Source: Methanobacteriota archaeon
Lineage (GTDB): Archaea > Thermoplasmatota > Poseidoniia > Poseidoniales > Poseidoniaceae
DNA length: 64,000 nt
Reading direction: 5' to 3'
Assembly: GCA_018650165.1 (NCBI GenBank)
Contig: JABIGM010000018.1
Location: 1 to 64,000, forward strand
Shown here: positions 19,534 through 28,248 of the stretch, one piece after another
How positions within the stretch are numbered: the stretch's first letter is position 1
Layout: every line of letters starts with the position of its first letter
Position numbers and translations under genes: made by a program
Notes under the pieces: generated by a model
What the model was told of the DNA's origin: nothing
Databases searched by the model: none
What the model saw: only the letters and a program-made list of their open reading frames with translations

Positions 19534-20820
19534 ATGTCCGATGAATCCGAACCCCGATTTTCGCAAGCCGGAATTTTACAACTAATCAAAAATATGCTCT
19601 CACCACGTACTATTCCTCACATCATAATGATCGCACTGATTTCTATAACATTGCTATTCTTAGTCAAATCACAGGAAGTATTTGTCGCAATGATGTTTAT
19701 TTCATTGGCTATTTCTTATTCACTCATTGCAATTTTTGCAAATAAAGAAATGGTCCAGAGCCTGACTATACTTCCAAAAGAGAGCGGGGATGCTGCCCTT
19801 ATAGTTCGGTTTTTATTTAGTTTTCGAATAACAATTGTCCCATTGCTTCTTGCAACTGTGATAACAGGGTTGATGTGGACTATGCTTGGTGGACAGAGTA
19901 ATACCTGGGTTGCTCCAATTTTAGCTTCATTATTCATTGTCTGGTCCATAGCACAAGCCGCATCATTTAGGACTGGAATGGTCGAGTGGTTAGCAAATGG
20001 TTTAGGTGATGCTAAACTTCACAGTTATCGCGAAAAACTTTCCACAGCCTCACAAATTATTCTTGTCCAGAGTTTTGCATTTCTAATTATTTGGATTGGT
20101 CAAATGATTACTGAAGTAGAACAAATGTCATTTGGAGAAGCCCTATTGGGGGGATTGCTATTTTTAGCAATTAGTGCCTCTCTACAAGCCTTTACAATAT
20201 GGTTAACCCGAGATGAAAGACAATCCGCTGGAAATGAAAAGGGGTTGGCTGGCTTTTCTTTCAAATGGATGACTGTTGCGCAACTATTCATCACATGGCA
20301 CGCATTTAGCATCTATCGAAGGGCCATGATGGAACCATCTGAAACATCAACATTGGTTGAAGAAGGCATACTCATGGCGTTTACTGTAATTTTTGCTGTT
20401 TGGTCACTCACGACTTACACGGTAAGAGATGGTAAGAGACTGATATCTGAAAATTCGGCACTACCGCTAGGGATCTCATTTGGTTATGCCTATGCAGGTT
20501 CTGTAGCAATGCTCGTTGGAACATTTGAAAGTTTACGAGAAGTGATGATTTTTGGCCACGTGATATCAATTTGTGCAATGATGCTGCTGCTGCGTCCGAC
20601 ATTACGCACCAGTCGAATCTCAACCGACATACTCGACTATGCCAAAACTGTTGAAATCACTTCAAAAGAAAAGGTGGAGGATAGTGAAGATGAAGACAGT
20701 GATAAATCAGTGGAATCCAAAGAAACTTGGCAGGATGACAAGGATTTAGATTGGGAAAAGGGCTCCGAAATCTCAGAGGATGTCGAATGGGGTTCTGATG
20801 ATAAATCAGATGAGGCTTAA
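19534..20820 (+). CDS. Polytopic membrane protein of unknown function
   Basis: A 428-residue protein with about ten hydrophobic helices, starting with TIPHIIMIALISITLLFLV (about 26-45) and ending near MIFGHVISICAMMLLL (about 340-356). The last 65 residues are a highly acidic soluble tail rich in Glu, Asp, Ser and Lys. No transporter or enzyme motif is recognised. The 3' end overlaps the convergent FtsZ-family gene by 15 bases. Confidence 0.75.
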   Translation: MSDESEPRFSQAGILQLIKNMLSPRTIPHIIMIALISITLLFLVKSQEVFVAMMFISLAISYSLIAIFANKEMVQSLTILPKESGDAALIVRFLFSFRITIVPLLLATVITGLMWTMLGGQSNTWVAPILASLFIVWSIAQAASFRTGMVEWLANGLGDAKLHSYREKLSTASQIILVQSFAFLIIWIGQMITEVEQMSFGEALLGGLLFLAISASLQAFTIWLTRDERQSAGNEKGLAGFSFKWMTVAQLFITWHAFSIYRRAMMEPSETSTLVEEGILMAFTVIFAVWSLTTYTVRDGKRLISENSALPLGISFGYAYAGSVAMLVGTFESLREVMIFGHVISICAMMLLLRPTLRTSRISTDILDYAKTVEITSKEKVEDSEDEDSDKSVESKETWQDDKDLDWEKGSEISEDVEWGSDDKSDEA

Positions 20821-21735
20821 TCCTGAAGTTTCATCTAGTCCAGAAACTACTGCGACCACACGTATCCTGCCTTGTAAGTCATCGCTTACTCGAGCACCTA
20901 GAATAACTTGGGCGTCCTCATCAAAGCGTGCAGTAAAAGCATCTGCAATTAGGCCAACTTGGCCTACGGTCATCCCAGGACCTCCTTCGATTTGTAGCAA
21001 ACAAGCCTTTGCACCTTCCAACGAAAGGTTAGCGAGAGGAGCTCCCAATGCATCTTCCAATAACGAGTTTGCATCATCTGGGTTTCCTTGCCCAACCATC
21101 AAAGTCGAGCCCCCCGCATGACCAACTATCGTCTTGAGATCCATCATGTCAAGGTTGATCAAGCCAAGTCGCATCAAAGTTCGAACGAGACCATCTACGA
21201 ATTCCTCGACCCATGAAGCACCCAATCTCCAATCTATCCCGCGCTCTCGGGCTTGCCATGCCAAACGGTCAAGTTCTAAGCGTACACAGACATCTGAATT
21301 TGCCTCAAGTTTTGGTAAGCCTTCACGGCTAACTTTGACTCGTGTTTCTTGTGCTTCAAATGGAATTGCTGCGATGGATATCACAATCGCTCCAGACAAC
21401 CTCGCCTGTCTGGCAAACTCCGGGCCAGCACCTGTACCGGTCCCGCCACCTAAGCCTGTAAGTAAAATCACCATTTCCACACCCTCCAAAAGGGTACGTG
21501 TCACGCCAGCAGCTTGACGCATTCGCTGTTCACCGAGTGGTGGTAATGCCGCACAACCGGCTGAGTCGAGATCCTTTCCCAAACGGATAACATGAGCATT
21601 GGGGGAGTCAAACGAATTTTCATCTGCGTCGATGAGAACTAAATCGATATCATGACCGGTCTTTGAGTGGGCCCGTTGAGCCCATGCACAACCCAAACCA
21701 CCGATGCCGGCGATGAGAATCTGTGCTCCATCCAT
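20806..21735 (-). CDS. FtsZ/tubulin-family GTPase
   Basis: A 309-residue member of the FtsZ/CetZ/tubulin superfamily, which assembles into GTP-dependent filaments for division or cell shape. Seen: an N-terminal Gly-rich nucleotide loop (GIGGLGCAW), the signature GGGTGTG at residues 97-103 preceded by LLTGL, and the T7 catalytic loop N194-LDMMD199 (NxDxxD) that completes hydrolysis in the neighbouring subunit. The C-terminal domain is compact and there is no long C-terminal linker or conserved FtsZ tail peptide, so the protein is shorter than typical archaeal FtsZ (about 370). It may be an FtsZ paralogue rather than the main division protein. A TPR protein gene lies 25 bases upstream on the same strand. 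Confidence 0.9.
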   Translation of the reverse strand: MDGAQILIAGIGGLGCAWAQRAHSKTGHDIDLVLIDADENSFDSPNAHVIRLGKDLDSAGCAALPPLGEQRMRQAAGVTRTLLEGVEMVILLTGLGGGTGTGAGPEFARQARLSGAIVISIAAIPFEAQETRVKVSREGLPKLEANSDVCVRLELDRLAWQARERGIDWRLGASWVEEFVDGLVRTLMRLGLINLDMMDLKTIVGHAGGSTLMVGQGNPDDANSLLEDALGAPLANLSLEGAKACLLQIEGGPGMTVGQVGLIADAFTARFDEDAQVILGARVSDDLQGRIRVVAVVSGLDETSGLSLI

Positions 21736-21760
21736 ACAAGGTCCTTACATTGGAGGTTAT

Positions 21761-22066
21761 TCAATCTCTGCCCACATATCGTAGGTAACGTCGACGAGCA
21801 TCTCGTGCCCAAGAGTTGTCAGGTTCGAGTTGCAACACTTTGTTATACAGTTCAACAGCCTTTTCGAAATCGGAAAAATGTCGACCGTATAGGTGCGCTA
21901 AATTGTTCAAAACCGGGATGCAGTCTTCTTCTTCATCCAGCATAGCTAGAAGCATATCTTCGGCCCGTCCAAGATTATTTCTCAGCATTTCTGCTTCAGC
22001 CTCATCTAATTTCTCCAATTGTTCATTCGAGAGGTCATATGTATTCTCGAATGGGTGGTCTGACAT
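21761..22066 (-). CDS. Small tetratricopeptide-repeat protein
   Basis: A 101-residue acidic protein with about two TPR units: AEAEMLRNNLGRAEDMLLAML and VLNNLAHLYGRHFSDFEKAV, followed by ELYNKVLQLEPDNSWA, the usual third-helix signature. Such proteins act as protein-protein adaptors. It lies immediately upstream of and co-directional with the FtsZ-family gene, which suggests a functional link but does not prove it. The start at ATG 22066 has GAGGA six bases ahead; an earlier in-frame codon adds eight residues without support. A TATA-like ATCATATAATG lies about 40 bases upstream. Confidence 0.8.
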   Translation of the reverse strand: MSDHPFENTYDLSNEQLEKLDEAEAEMLRNNLGRAEDMLLAMLDEEEDCIPVLNNLAHLYGRHFSDFEKAVELYNKVLQLEPDNSWARDARRRYLRYVGRD

Positions 22067-22151
22067 GTACAGTCCTCGGTGCGTTTTCACATATGTTTTG
22101 TCATTATATGATTAGTACAAAAAAACTGCCGAATTGTAACACTGCAAGACC

Positions 22152-22168
22152 CCCTATCGTAGATAGGG
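22152..22168. repeat. Perfect 7-bp hairpin in the promoter region of the respiratory operon
   Basis: CCCTATC and GATAGGG are separated by GTA, a perfect inverted repeat in the 154-base divergent region between the TPR gene and the respiratory operon, 53 bases upstream of the operon's first ATG. It could be an operator or a small hairpin; there is no T-run, so a terminator is less likely. Confidence 0.5.
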
Positions 22169-22220
22169 CACGAACGATTATAGGCGCAATGCAAGTCGCC
22201 CAAATCAGTTGGGATAGGCT

Positions 22221-23009
22221 ATGGGCATGTCACGGGTTTTCATCCGAAGTTTGCTACCCCTAATCCTAGTGTCATTAATGCTTTTACCGGGGCTTAGTGA
22301 AGCCTACCCAGATGGTATTGGCGGTGAACAAAGCAATGCTGGTGAAACTATTGATGATGTTGCCAAAGAAGGTTGTCTTTGCCATGGTGGCGAAGCAAGT
22401 AATTCCGTAATGGTAATTCTTGTCGACGTACCGCACTCTTGGACTCCAGGAGATGCCTACACAATGAGACTAGAAATCATCGGCGGACCCGATTCAGACA
22501 AGGGTGGATTTTCTGCCCGAGTTAGCGCTGGTGAGTTATCTGGTGATGGACAATCGTGGGAGGAGGACTCGATGTCAAGGACACATTCGTCCTCTGCAAC
22601 CAGAATTTTCGAACTTATTTGGACACCTCCTGCCGAGGGAACAGGCACAGTAGATTTCTGGATCTCGGCTAATGCCGTGAATGGTGCAGATGGACCAGTG
22701 GGAGATAATTGGAATCAACTGGTTTTCAATTTGGTCGAAGTTGCAGAAGATGATGGTCGTGGCACACGCAGTTTGATTGCAGGTAGCGGGACTCCTGAAG
22801 CACCAGCTGCCGATGCCGGAGCAGTTGACTTACATTCGATGGGAGCGCCTTTCCGTGCGCACTGGCTAGGTTTACTTGGATTTGGAGCAGTTATCTGTGT
22901 AATTATATTCTGTGGGTTCCTCCTTAGATACGGATTTTCGACATCCTACAAGGGACGTAGTAACGTTTTGAGACTGCGATACAAGATTAACAGGAGAGGT
23001 GACCAGTGA
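22221..23009 (+). CDS. Secreted, C-terminally anchored protein with a CxCH motif (choice-of-anchor V-like)
   Basis: A 262-residue extracytoplasmic protein at the head of the respiratory operon. Seen: a signal peptide (SLLPLILVSLMLLPGLSEA), then GCLCHGGEASNSV, followed by a beta-sandwich with SWTPGDAYTMRLEI, GGFSARVSAG and WTPPAEGTGTVDFWISAN, which matches the Reelin-like choice-of-anchor V domain; its usual TCxxCHGG motif is here shortened to CLCHGG. A C-terminal helix (LGLLGFGAVICVIIFCGFLL) is followed by a basic tail. The CxCH could bind heme in a non-standard way or form a metal or disulfide site; with no cytochrome c1 gene nearby it is a candidate electron acceptor. Stop overlaps the next start by one base. 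Confidence 0.8.
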   Translation: MGMSRVFIRSLLPLILVSLMLLPGLSEAYPDGIGGEQSNAGETIDDVAKEGCLCHGGEASNSVMVILVDVPHSWTPGDAYTMRLEIIGGPDSDKGGFSARVSAGELSGDGQSWEEDSMSRTHSSSATRIFELIWTPPAEGTGTVDFWISANAVNGADGPVGDNWNQLVFNLVEVAEDDGRGTRSLIAGSGTPEAPAADAGAVDLHSMGAPFRAHWLGLLGFGAVICVIIFCGFLLRYGFSTSYKGRSNVLRLRYKINRRGDQ

Positions 23010-23461
23010 TGGCCAAGGATACAATCACCCGTCTTCTGGAGCAGGTCGCATCAGGCGATGTTAGTATCAAGGATGCTCGAAAGGCACTAGAAGATGCAAC
23101 GCTAACAGAAGACCAAATGGATTCAGCAATCAATCACGGGGTATTCAACCCTGCTGAACCAGGAACTATTATTTCAGCATCTCTTGCTCCATCGGGCTCA
23201 TCTGCGCTGGCTTTATTCTTCTTCGGATGGGGCATATTCTGGACAATTTATTGGTTTGGAACTATGCTTTACGGGTTCCTAAATGGCTCATCATGGGACC
23301 AACAACAACTCTCATACCATCTGGCAATGGGAATTTCAACTCTTATTATGATGGGGATAGTCTACATGAAGTGGGTTCTTCCAGACAAAATTATTGTTAA
23401 GCACAGGCGAAATAAGTACATCCCTGAGCATCCAAAGGATTGGAGAGAGTATAATTGGTGA
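23009..23461 (+). CDS. Small two-helix membrane subunit of the respiratory operon
   Basis: A 150-residue protein with an N-terminal soluble part carrying a predicted helical pair (LLEQVASGDVSIKDARKAL), then two membrane helices (ALALFFFGWGIFWTIYWFGTM and MGISTLIMMGIVYMKWVL) and a basic cytoplasmic tail. It is not a family I recognise. Tight packing (one-base overlap before, GTGA overlap after) between the CxCH protein and the Rieske gene suggests an accessory subunit of that complex. GGAGAGGTGA provides the ribosome-binding site; a GTG three bases earlier is a possible alternative start. Confidence 0.8.
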   Translation: MAKDTITRLLEQVASGDVSIKDARKALEDATLTEDQMDSAINHGVFNPAEPGTIISASLAPSGSSALALFFFGWGIFWTIYWFGTMLYGFLNGSSWDQQQLSYHLAMGISTLIMMGIVYMKWVLPDKIIVKHRRNKYIPEHPKDWREYNW

Positions 23462-24315
23462 GTTCTATGGATGATATGAAGTTGAGACCAGCACCAACTC
23501 CCGAGAGTGCTTTATTGTCGTCAATACAAACGACTTCGATTAATCGAAGACAATTCTTGCGATATGGATTCAATGCTGCTGGAGGAGTTCTTGCTGCAAC
23601 ACTTGGAGCTCTTGGATTCGCTTCAATCTTGATGCCGCCTGGCGAAGGTGGCGGAGGAGATTCGTCTGTCCTATTCTGGGCCAAAGGTCGTGAAGAAGAA
23701 GCATGGTATGGTGCAAAACATTTGCAACCAATGCTAAAGTCGGATTTCGTGACTGAATCTGCTAATTCTAATATTGGAATGGCTGGAGCGCAAGGTGTTT
23801 GGAATGGTTTACCAGTTGTGGTCAATTATGTCCCACACGCACAAAACTCAGACTCTCCTATCGCTGACAACTCACCACGATTCCAAGAAATGGCTGGCTA
23901 TGATATCGGCAAGAACTACGTTGGCCATGCTACTGAATATCTACTTGGCAATCCTGATGTCTTTGACCCTAGTGGCAATTTAGTTATGATCTTCTCTCGT
24001 TGTACTCACTTATGCTGCATACCAGGATGGCAACTTGTTTCAAACTCATTTACTGCAGATAATTGGACCCCTGGAGGGGCAGATGATGGTGGTAGCAAAC
24101 TGTTCTGTATATGCCATTCAAGTCGTTTCGACCCTACTGCGATTGAAGTAAACCGAAACATAAACCGTTCAAATGGTGCTACATTCGACTACCTCGGAAT
24201 ACGTCGCGCAGGTGGCCCTGCCCCAGTAGGGTTACCGATAATTCCGATAATAATGAATGGCGACTCCATCGGGGCGTCAAGTGAATACACGGGCTGGCTG
24301 ACCTATTGCGATTGA
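23458..24315 (+). CDS. Rieske iron-sulfur protein
   Basis: The 2Fe-2S subunit of a cytochrome bc/b6f-type complex, 285 residues. Seen: a twin-arginine-like export/anchor signal (NRRQFLRYGF, about residues 24-33, then a Gly/Ala-rich helix), and the cluster motifs C182-T-H with flanking cysteines (HLCC) and CICHSS, giving the two Cys and two His ligands and the disulfide pair. The two motifs are 32 residues apart, longer than the roughly 15 of many Rieske proteins. The fold would dock on the outer face and carry electrons from quinol. The GTG start at 23458 overlaps the previous stop (GTGA); ATG 23467 is an alternative. Confidence 0.93.
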   Translation: MSSMDDMKLRPAPTPESALLSSIQTTSINRRQFLRYGFNAAGGVLAATLGALGFASILMPPGEGGGGDSSVLFWAKGREEEAWYGAKHLQPMLKSDFVTESANSNIGMAGAQGVWNGLPVVVNYVPHAQNSDSPIADNSPRFQEMAGYDIGKNYVGHATEYLLGNPDVFDPSGNLVMIFSRCTHLCCIPGWQLVSNSFTADNWTPGGADDGGSKLFCICHSSRFDPTAIEVNRNINRSNGATFDYLGIRRAGGPAPVGLPIIPIIMNGDSIGASSEYTGWLTYCD

Positions 24316-24325
24316 GGTGATTATC

Positions 24326-25192
24326 ATGAATACAATATTTTGGGTACTCTGGTTCTTTATCGCTTTCATCACTGTGTTGATCGCATTCACACTTCGTAAA
24401 GAAAACGAAGACATTCCTCGTCGTGAAATTCTTCGGGCTGTAGAAACCAGTGGTAAAATGGGCTTTGCTGAAAGAACATTCCTTTGGGTGTTCTCATTCC
24501 TCGATACAAGATTCAGAATTCAAGATTACTGGAATATGAGTAAGGGCGCCTACTACAATATGCACAGACAAATGCCGCTTACACATGCAGAGAAGTACAA
24601 ACTCCGAATCATTTGGTATTGGTACCCATTGTACTGTCTTGGTGGCATATCATTCCTTTCGTTCATTATTCTTGTAATCACAGGTACTGTTCTTGGTATC
24701 TATTATGTCCCAGGTGGAGAAGGTGACCCTTCCCCTGCGTATGCGAGTATGGAATTCATCATGACTCAATTACCATTTGGATATATTATCAGAGCTGTTC
24801 ACCATTGGGGAACTCACTTCATGGTAGCATCTGTATTCCTCCATATGTGTCGTGTTTACTTTACAGGCGCATACCGCAACCCTCGTGAATTGAATTGGTT
24901 AATTGGTGTTGCACTCATGGCTCTGACAATTGTATTCGGATATTCGGGCTATCTATTGCCATGGGATAGCCTTGCATTTGGCGCTGCCACTATTGGGATT
25001 AACATGGCTAACTCAACGCCGTTAATTGGAAAATATGTTTCGACATTACTGTTCTCCGGCTCATCGCTGTCTCACAGGGCTGTGACTCGAATGTATTTCA
25101 TTCACGTATTCATATTGCCAGTTATTGTTACAACTTTGATCATCATACATTTGTTCATAGTTTGGGTTCAAGGAATTGCGGAGCCGCATTGA
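24326..25192 (+). CDS. Cytochrome b6-type di-heme subunit
   Basis: The four-helix, di-heme N-terminal half of cytochrome b, 288 residues, in the quinol-oxidising complex. Seen: an extra N-terminal helix, then heme ligands in HHWGTHF...VFLHM (His spaced by 13) and FIHVF...IIIHLF (His spaced by 14, as in b6 rather than mitochondrial b), with the conserved GYSGYLLPWD between them. About 100 residues precede the core, including a soluble basic stretch (RFRIQDYWNMSKG). GAGGTGAT precedes ATG 24326; the in-frame GTG at 24317 lies inside that site. It sits ten bases after the Rieske stop and 15 bases before the partner subunit. Confidence 0.93.
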   Translation: MNTIFWVLWFFIAFITVLIAFTLRKENEDIPRREILRAVETSGKMGFAERTFLWVFSFLDTRFRIQDYWNMSKGAYYNMHRQMPLTHAEKYKLRIIWYWYPLYCLGGISFLSFIILVITGTVLGIYYVPGGEGDPSPAYASMEFIMTQLPFGYIIRAVHHWGTHFMVASVFLHMCRVYFTGAYRNPRELNWLIGVALMALTIVFGYSGYLLPWDSLAFGAATIGINMANSTPLIGKYVSTLLFSGSSLSHRAVTRMYFIHVFILPVIVTTLIIIHLFIVWVQGIAEPH

Positions 25193-25207
25193 TATGGAGG
25201 TATGAAT

Positions 25208-28012
25208 ATGGGTCTAATTGAGAATCTTGGTGCTGTTGCTTCATCCTATATGGATGAGAAAGAAAATCTTCAGACCACTGATGAAAGGCGTGTACGCACT
25301 ATGGCAGGACATGGTTTCTGGCCGCATGAAGTGCTACGTGACACACTTATTTTCGGATTTTTAGCTGCAGTATTGTTGTTTTATGCTTGGCTCATCCCAC
25401 CACCACTACACAGTGCAGCAGACCCCTTTGCCCAGGCTGGTTTCGTATTCCCTGACTGGTATGTTCTATTCTCATATGGTTACCTAAGGTGGGGTGAATA
25501 TCTACCTCAGTTCTCTGTCCCTCTTGGGCCAGTGGGTGAATTCTTCGGCCAGCCATCTTTCCCATGGAACGCTGCATGGTGGGGTGCTTTCCTTACAGGA
25601 ATCCCAGTTGGAATTCTAGCACTTCCACCTTTCCTAGGTGGACGTGAAAAGAGACCTGTAGAAGACCCCTGGTTTGCGAGTGCAGGTGTAGTTTATCTTG
25701 CACATATTTGGTTTATCTCAGTATTCTCAATCAATATCTTCCTAGAATTATATGGGAAGAACCGGAGTGATTTCTGTAAATTAGACAGTCACGGAGATTT
25801 GGTCTGTGGCGCACGAGCACCATGGATTGCTGATTTATTCAATGCCATACCATGGATCATGACAGGTATTCTGTTATGGATTGTCATCTACTTTGTAGCA
25901 AAATGGTTGTTCAATAATGCATGGGGTGCGAAATTTACTCCCGCCCATGGAAAGAAATTAATTGTAGGCGCCTTCATTGTTGCAACCGCAGCAAGTGTAG
26001 TCTCTTACCCTGTTTATGACAATGGTTTCTGGGATGCAAAAGGATTACTCACAATAGAAGACTATGGCGAATTAGAGGACATGCGTTCTCAACCTCTAGA
26101 TGTTCATGTTCACGAGCACAATGAGCACATGACTGACCAAGGATTCGAAGGTGATATAGTTCCAGCATCCGCCTGGATGCAATGGAACATATACCAACCC
26201 GCAAGATATTATTTAATTGATTTTGCCGATAGTAATGGGCATCAAAACCTAGATACTGGGGTCAATGGAGCAAGCGGACTCGAGACCTATTCAGGTGATG
26301 AAACTGCAGGTGAGTCAGGTTACTTCAACATCTCAAATAATCACTGGCCAGAAAATGTTGAATTTACAACTGTACCTGTCGATGCAACCTGTGCAACAAG
26401 AGCCAGTGAAGTCATTATCGATGGAGGAGTTCCGACCTCGGCAATGATGCAATCAAGCCTCATAATTACTGACCATAAAACCGGTGAAGTTGTGATTGAC
26501 ACAGACTGTTCTACTGGAGAAACTGGTGTTGAGTTAGGCGCTGGCCTTTACCACTATGAATTCCGTGCTTACTCTACAGATGCCCTTGCTGCTAACGAAA
26601 GCGTCACTGTTGAAACTCAATTCACAATCAAAGCTTACCAACCACTGCTATTGTATGGTGAAGACGCAGGCAATGGACTTGCAGGACATGCAGTTAATTT
26701 GTCGAATTCACTGGACATCGAATTAGAAGGAGACGAGATGGGCGTTGTTGTTAATCCAACATACCATGCCAATCCAAAGGCTCTAGATGCTAAATTGACC
26801 TATGCTATGTTTATCCCATGTTTGACAGCAGGCGCTGTTGTATTCATCCTGCTACGTAATATGGCAAGAGGATATGAATTTGAAATGAACAAGTGTTACG
26901 GCTGTGATCTTTGTGACGATGCATGTCCTGTGCGTCTGTTTAATGCTGGTGACAAGTTGAACATCATTTACAATTCATGGAACAATGAAGATGATGGTGT
27001 GCCTATGTATTCCTGTCTCACTTGTACCGCATGTACAAATGCGTGCCCACAACTAGTCGACTATGACTCATATGTTGACATCCGTCGCTCACTCATCGTC
27101 GGTGGACCTGCTGCTGAAATTCCTCACACTGTGCTACAAGCAGTTCTAGCTGCTGAGGCCGAAGAAGAGAGTGATGCAGACTTTGTACCTGTCAAAGAAT
27201 ATCCTATCGATTCAAACATTGGCTATTACCCAGGTTGTGTCGACTACCTCGACCAAGAAATGGTATTTAGCCACCTCAATGAGGGTGATATGAATCTTGG
27301 AGATTCTACCAATTCAGCATTCACCCTGTTTGAAGAAATGGGTGCTGAAGTGTCATACCTTGGACGCGACTTCCTCAAGTGCTGTGGCCATGACCAAAAA
27401 TGGCAGGGATTGGATGAAGTGTTTGACAAGTTAAAGTCATACAACCAGAAGAAGATTGAGGCATCTGGAATCGACACATTGGTTTCATCCTGTGCTGAAT
27501 GTTTCCGAACCTTTGCACGTGACTATGAATTAGAAGGTGTCAAAGTAATGCATACTACAGAATTCCTTATCGAAAATGGCTTCGATATGGAGATGAAGGT
27601 TGAAGACGAATTGACAGTAACCTATCACGACCCTTGTCGCTTAGGTCGCCAGATGGGAATCTATGACGAGCCTCGTGACTTGGTCAACAGTGTTGAAGGT
27701 GTCAAACTGGTTGAGATGGAGCACAGTGGCGAAGATGCAATGTGCTGTGGAGTCTCTAGCATGATGTCTTGTAATGAAAATGCACGCTCCTTGAGAGTTT
27801 CAAGGATGGAAGAAATTCGTAACACTGGAGCAGATATGATGATTACATCATGTCCAAAGTGTGTGTCTCACTTCGAATGTCTGAAGTTTGAAGATGATGA
27901 GAAGTATGACATCGAGATCCTAGATGTTGTCTCCTTCCTTGCACGCCAAGTAGAAGCAAAGAAGCAGGTCCATTCTGAGCCTGTATCTACGCATGTACCT
28001 GCAGAAGCTTAA
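25208..28012 (+). CDS. Subunit IV-like cytochrome b C-terminal part fused to an HdrD-like CCG iron-sulfur module
   Basis: A 934-residue fusion. The first 180 residues match the three-helix subunit IV of b6f: the ADPF turn, the Qo-site motif P82-DWY85 (a PEWY variant) and LPPFLGG. Two more helices follow (about 220-240 and 253-272), then about 250 residues of outside, beta-rich sequence, a sixth helix (about 540-558) and a cytoplasmic HdrD/GlpC-like part: two 4Fe-4S motifs from C563 (CYGCDLCDDACP) and C603 (CLTCTACTNACP), then two CCG domains (C677, CC725-726, CAEC762; C810, CC846-847, CPKC882). Helix count agrees with this topology. HdrD domains handle disulfides or thiols through special iron-sulfur clusters. 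GGAGG seven bases ahead supports ATG 25208. Confidence 0.9.
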   Translation: MGLIENLGAVASSYMDEKENLQTTDERRVRTMAGHGFWPHEVLRDTLIFGFLAAVLLFYAWLIPPPLHSAADPFAQAGFVFPDWYVLFSYGYLRWGEYLPQFSVPLGPVGEFFGQPSFPWNAAWWGAFLTGIPVGILALPPFLGGREKRPVEDPWFASAGVVYLAHIWFISVFSINIFLELYGKNRSDFCKLDSHGDLVCGARAPWIADLFNAIPWIMTGILLWIVIYFVAKWLFNNAWGAKFTPAHGKKLIVGAFIVATAASVVSYPVYDNGFWDAKGLLTIEDYGELEDMRSQPLDVHVHEHNEHMTDQGFEGDIVPASAWMQWNIYQPARYYLIDFADSNGHQNLDTGVNGASGLETYSGDETAGESGYFNISNNHWPENVEFTTVPVDATCATRASEVIIDGGVPTSAMMQSSLIITDHKTGEVVIDTDCSTGETGVELGAGLYHYEFRAYSTDALAANESVTVETQFTIKAYQPLLLYGEDAGNGLAGHAVNLSNSLDIELEGDEMGVVVNPTYHANPKALDAKLTYAMFIPCLTAGAVVFILLRNMARGYEFEMNKCYGCDLCDDACPVRLFNAGDKLNIIYNSWNNEDDGVPMYSCLTCTACTNACPQLVDYDSYVDIRRSLIVGGPAAEIPHTVLQAVLAAEAEEESDADFVPVKEYPIDSNIGYYPGCVDYLDQEMVFSHLNEGDMNLGDSTNSAFTLFEEMGAEVSYLGRDFLKCCGHDQKWQGLDEVFDKLKSYNQKKIEASGIDTLVSSCAECFRTFARDYELEGVKVMHTTEFLIENGFDMEMKVEDELTVTYHDPCRLGRQMGIYDEPRDLVNSVEGVKLVEMEHSGEDAMCCGVSSMMSCNENARSLRVSRMEEIRNTGADMMITSCPKCVSHFECLKFEDDEKYDIEILDVVSFLARQVEAKKQVHSEPVSTHVPAEA

Positions 28013-28059
28013 CTACAAACTAGAGTCTTACTCTGGAATCTGTTGTAACTTATAGTGAA

Positions 28060-28221
28060 CTAAATATTTAATTTGCGATTTAGTAAGTCAATTATTTCAG
28101 TAAATTGGGTCGAAAGTTCCAATCCAGTAATCGCTCCCCATGCAGCCATAACTGTCATCAAAACAATTAGATAAATCACCATCAACAATCCTTCAAAGTA
28201 TTCAATAATCCATGACATCAT
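28060..28221 (-). CDS. Single-helix membrane peptide (53 residues)
   Basis: A short open frame starting at ATG 28221 and ending in TAG. It begins MMSWIIEYFEG, contains one hydrophobic helix (LLMVIYLIVLMTVMAAWG) and ends with an amphipathic segment (FTEIIDLLNRKLNI). A TATA-like element sits about 34 bases upstream, at a distance suited to a transcript with little or no leader. It lies in the 271-base gap between the convergent respiratory operon and a set of small membrane/ferredoxin genes. No family is recognised; it could be a small subunit of a membrane complex. Confidence 0.55.
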   Translation of the reverse strand: MMSWIIEYFEGLLMVIYLIVLMTVMAAWGAITGLELSTQFTEIIDLLNRKLNI

Positions 28222-28248
28222 AGTTTTTCACTATGCTAAAGAAATTTG

